The notes under the pieces: model-generated
What the model was told of the DNA's origin: nothing
The model's input: the letters and a program-made list of their open reading frames with translations, nothing else
Databases searched by the model: none
Source: Ruegeria sp. ANG-S4
GTDB taxonomy: Bacteria; Pseudomonadota; Alphaproteobacteria; Rhodobacterales; Rhodobacteraceae
Reading direction: 5' to 3'
DNA: 64,000 nt
NCBI RefSeq assembly: GCF_000814005.1
Contig: NZ_JWLK01000005.1
Coordinates: 372,001 to 436,000, forward strand
Shown: piece after piece, positions 62,614 to 64,000 of the stretch
How the letters are laid out: each line of letters opens with the position of its first letter
Position numbering within the stretch: the stretch's first letter is position 1
Made by a program: the position numbers and the translations under genes

Positions 62614-63909
62614 ATGACCGACTTTACCGCGACCCTAGCCGAGTTTGCTGCCGGCCCTGTTACAACAACGGCCCAGGCGCGTATCATCACCTCTCTGTCT
62701 GCATTGGATTGGCTGGCCGTGGGGCGGGCCGGAATTGATGAGCCAGTCTCGCGCATCATTCGTGAGATGATTTTGTCAGAAGGAGGGGCCGAACAAGCGC
62801 GTTTGTTCGGGGGCGGGGCCGCGCCGTTGCGCGCGGCGGCTTTGGTCAACGGCACGATTTCGCATGCGTTGGATTATGACGACACGCATTTTGCGCATAT
62901 AGGCCACCCATCTGTGGCGGTCTTTCCGGCCACGCTGGGTATTGCCGCTTTCGAGGACAGGCCGGTTGTCGACCTGCTTGAGGCCGCGTTGGTCGGAATG
63001 GAACTGTCCGTTCGCATCGGCCTTTGGTTGGGGCGCGATCACTATCAGGCCGGGTTTCACCAGACTGCGACAGCGGGCGCTTTTGGCGCGGCGGTTGCCG
63101 TAGGTCGCATCCTTGGTTTCGACGCGACCCAAATGCGTCAGGTTTTGGGGCTGGCGGCCACCCGCGCGGCGGGGCAAAAAACTCAGTTCGGTACGATGGG
63201 CAAACCCTATAACGCAGGGCTTGCAGCGGCAAACGGGATCGAGGTTGCGTTGCTCATCCAAAATGGATTTCAACCCAATGCACAGGCTCTGGAAGGTCCC
63301 TATGGATTCGGCGCGACCCATGCCGGAATGAACGATGTGGCGCGCGCAGTAGACGGTCTGGGTGACGAGTGGCTTTTTGAAAGCGTCAGCCACAAATTTC
63401 ACGCGTGCTGTCATGGTCTGCACGCAGCTCTGGAAGCGGCGCGCGATCTGGATATCGCCGAGCCCGAGGTGGCTGAAATCAAAATCCGAACCCATCCGCG
63501 ATGGATGAGTGTGTGCAATCAACTGGCGCCGACAACCGGTCTGGGGGCCAAGTTCTCGTACCGAACTGTCATAGCGATGCAGGCGGTAGGATACGATACG
63601 GCTTTGCCGGCAAGTTTCTCGGATAAGACATGCGCCGACCCGCGCCTGATATCGCTGCGCAACAGGATCACGGTCGAAGCTGATGATACCCTATCCGAAA
63701 CACAAGCCCGACTGGAGCTTTTGCGGCGGGACGGCGTTCGCCGAGAAGCCGAGCATGACCTTCTTGCGCCCTTGTCCTTGCCGGACCGAGAGGACCGGGT
63801 GCGCGAGAAGGCGTCAAAGCTGATCGGTGCAGACGAGGCTGACGCCATCTGGTCGATGCTGCGCACTGGCGGGCGTGCAGCGGACTTGGCAGACAGGTTG
63901 GACGATTAG
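62614..63909 (+). CDS. MmgE/PrpD family protein
   Basis: A 431-residue protein of the 2-methylcitrate dehydratase fold. Marks are [18 protein letters not shown], the [18 protein letters not shown] stretch and [15 protein letters not shown]. Members dehydrate methylcitrate or act on other small acids such as aconitate. No prp or mmg gene lies near it in the window, so the substrate is not known. Full length. Confidence 0.92.
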   Translation: MTDFTATLAEFAAGPVTTTAQARIITSLSALDWLAVGRAGIDEPVSRIIREMILSEGGAEQARLFGGGAAPLRAAALVNGTISHALDYDDTHFAHIGHPSVAVFPATLGIAAFEDRPVVDLLEAALVGMELSVRIGLWLGRDHYQAGFHQTATAGAFGAAVAVGRILGFDATQMRQVLGLAATRAAGQKTQFGTMGKPYNAGLAAANGIEVALLIQNGFQPNAQALEGPYGFGATHAGMNDVARAVDGLGDEWLFESVSHKFHACCHGLHAALEAARDLDIAEPEVAEIKIRTHPRWMSVCNQLAPTTGLGAKFSYRTVIAMQAVGYDTALPASFSDKTCADPRLISLRNRITVEADDTLSETQARLELLRRDGVRREAEHDLLAPLSLPDREDRVREKASKLIGADEADAIWSMLRTGGRAADLADRLDD

Positions 63910-64000
63910 ACCACGCGCCAGTGCAGCGGGAATCCCGGATCGAACACTGTCACCGGGCCGTCACCCGAGTCGATTTTGGCCGGGTATTCGACCGGATCCC
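63906..64000 (-). CDS. 3' end of an unidentified gene (partial)
   Basis: A minus-strand frame open from the window edge to a TAA at 63906-63908. The end of the product reads [23 protein letters not shown]. The aa pattern looks natural, and no other good frame covers the last bases. I do not recognise the family from 30 residues. Its stop overlaps the stop of the PrpD gene (convergent). Confidence 0.5.
   Translation of the reverse strand, partial: DPVEYPAKIDSGDGPVTVFDPGFPLHWRVV

Overview
This window reads as chromosomal DNA of a Rhodobacterales (Roseobacter-group) alphaproteobacterium. The evidence is a GC-rich coding bias, a trgA-trgB-cysK tellurite-resistance cluster in the order described for Rhodobacter sphaeroides, roseobacter-type DUF6477 and DUF6456 proteins, a TrgA family protein, and the short palindromic GGGGGC...GCCCCC spacer ending in GGATATTTTTAGCC that I associate with this group.

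Layout. Positions 1-1251 hold the end of aroB and a convergent membrane-embedded site-2 protease with CBS domains. Positions 1772-18779 hold a tightly packed five-gene operon of very large proteins: an S8 subtilisin-like peptidase, a DUF6603 protein, and three giant proteins (1117, 1881 and 625 aa) for which I know no function. Starts overlap or nearly touch stops, so the five are very probably one transcription unit. This is the best candidate for an undescribed system. Positions 19032-20298 hold ssb and a lytic transglycosylase. Positions 20500-26993 hold a peptide/opine-type ABC transporter on the minus strand (Tat-type binding protein, two permeases, fused double ATPase). Positions 27311-29050 hold miaA and pyrH. 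Positions 29107-38223 are a run of plus-strand genes: class V aminotransferase, photolyase, cyclopropane fatty acid synthase, trgA, trgB, cysK and an MscS-type channel, with a stress and tellurite-resistance flavour.

A tRNA-Ser(GGA) gene at 38281-38370 is followed by an AT-rich 2.9-kb insert carrying an OafA-type acyltransferase. The insert is bounded by a 13-bp duplication of the tRNA 3' end (38360-38372 and 41279-41291) and contains no visible integrase. The core then resumes with a MATE pump, a truncated haemoglobin overlapping an adenylate cyclase (a likely gas- or redox-sensing pair), a TetR regulator, ppk2, an alpha/beta hydrolase, metA (with Glu-111, predicting acetyl-CoA use), a P-loop protein, two EamA exporters flanking a FadL-type porin, guaA, a GNAT enzyme, a non-pyrrolysine MttB homologue, DUF6477 and DUF6456 proteins, oxyR convergent with a peroxiredoxin gene, lipA, an M20 amidohydrolase, hpt, a COQ10/RatA-type START protein and an MmgE/PrpD protein. 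The last 95 bases hold the 3' end of an unidentified minus-strand gene.

All calls come from reading the translated sequence and recalled family motifs; no database search was run. Start codons were often moved inward from the longest open frame to the ATG, GTG or TTG with a ribosome binding site.
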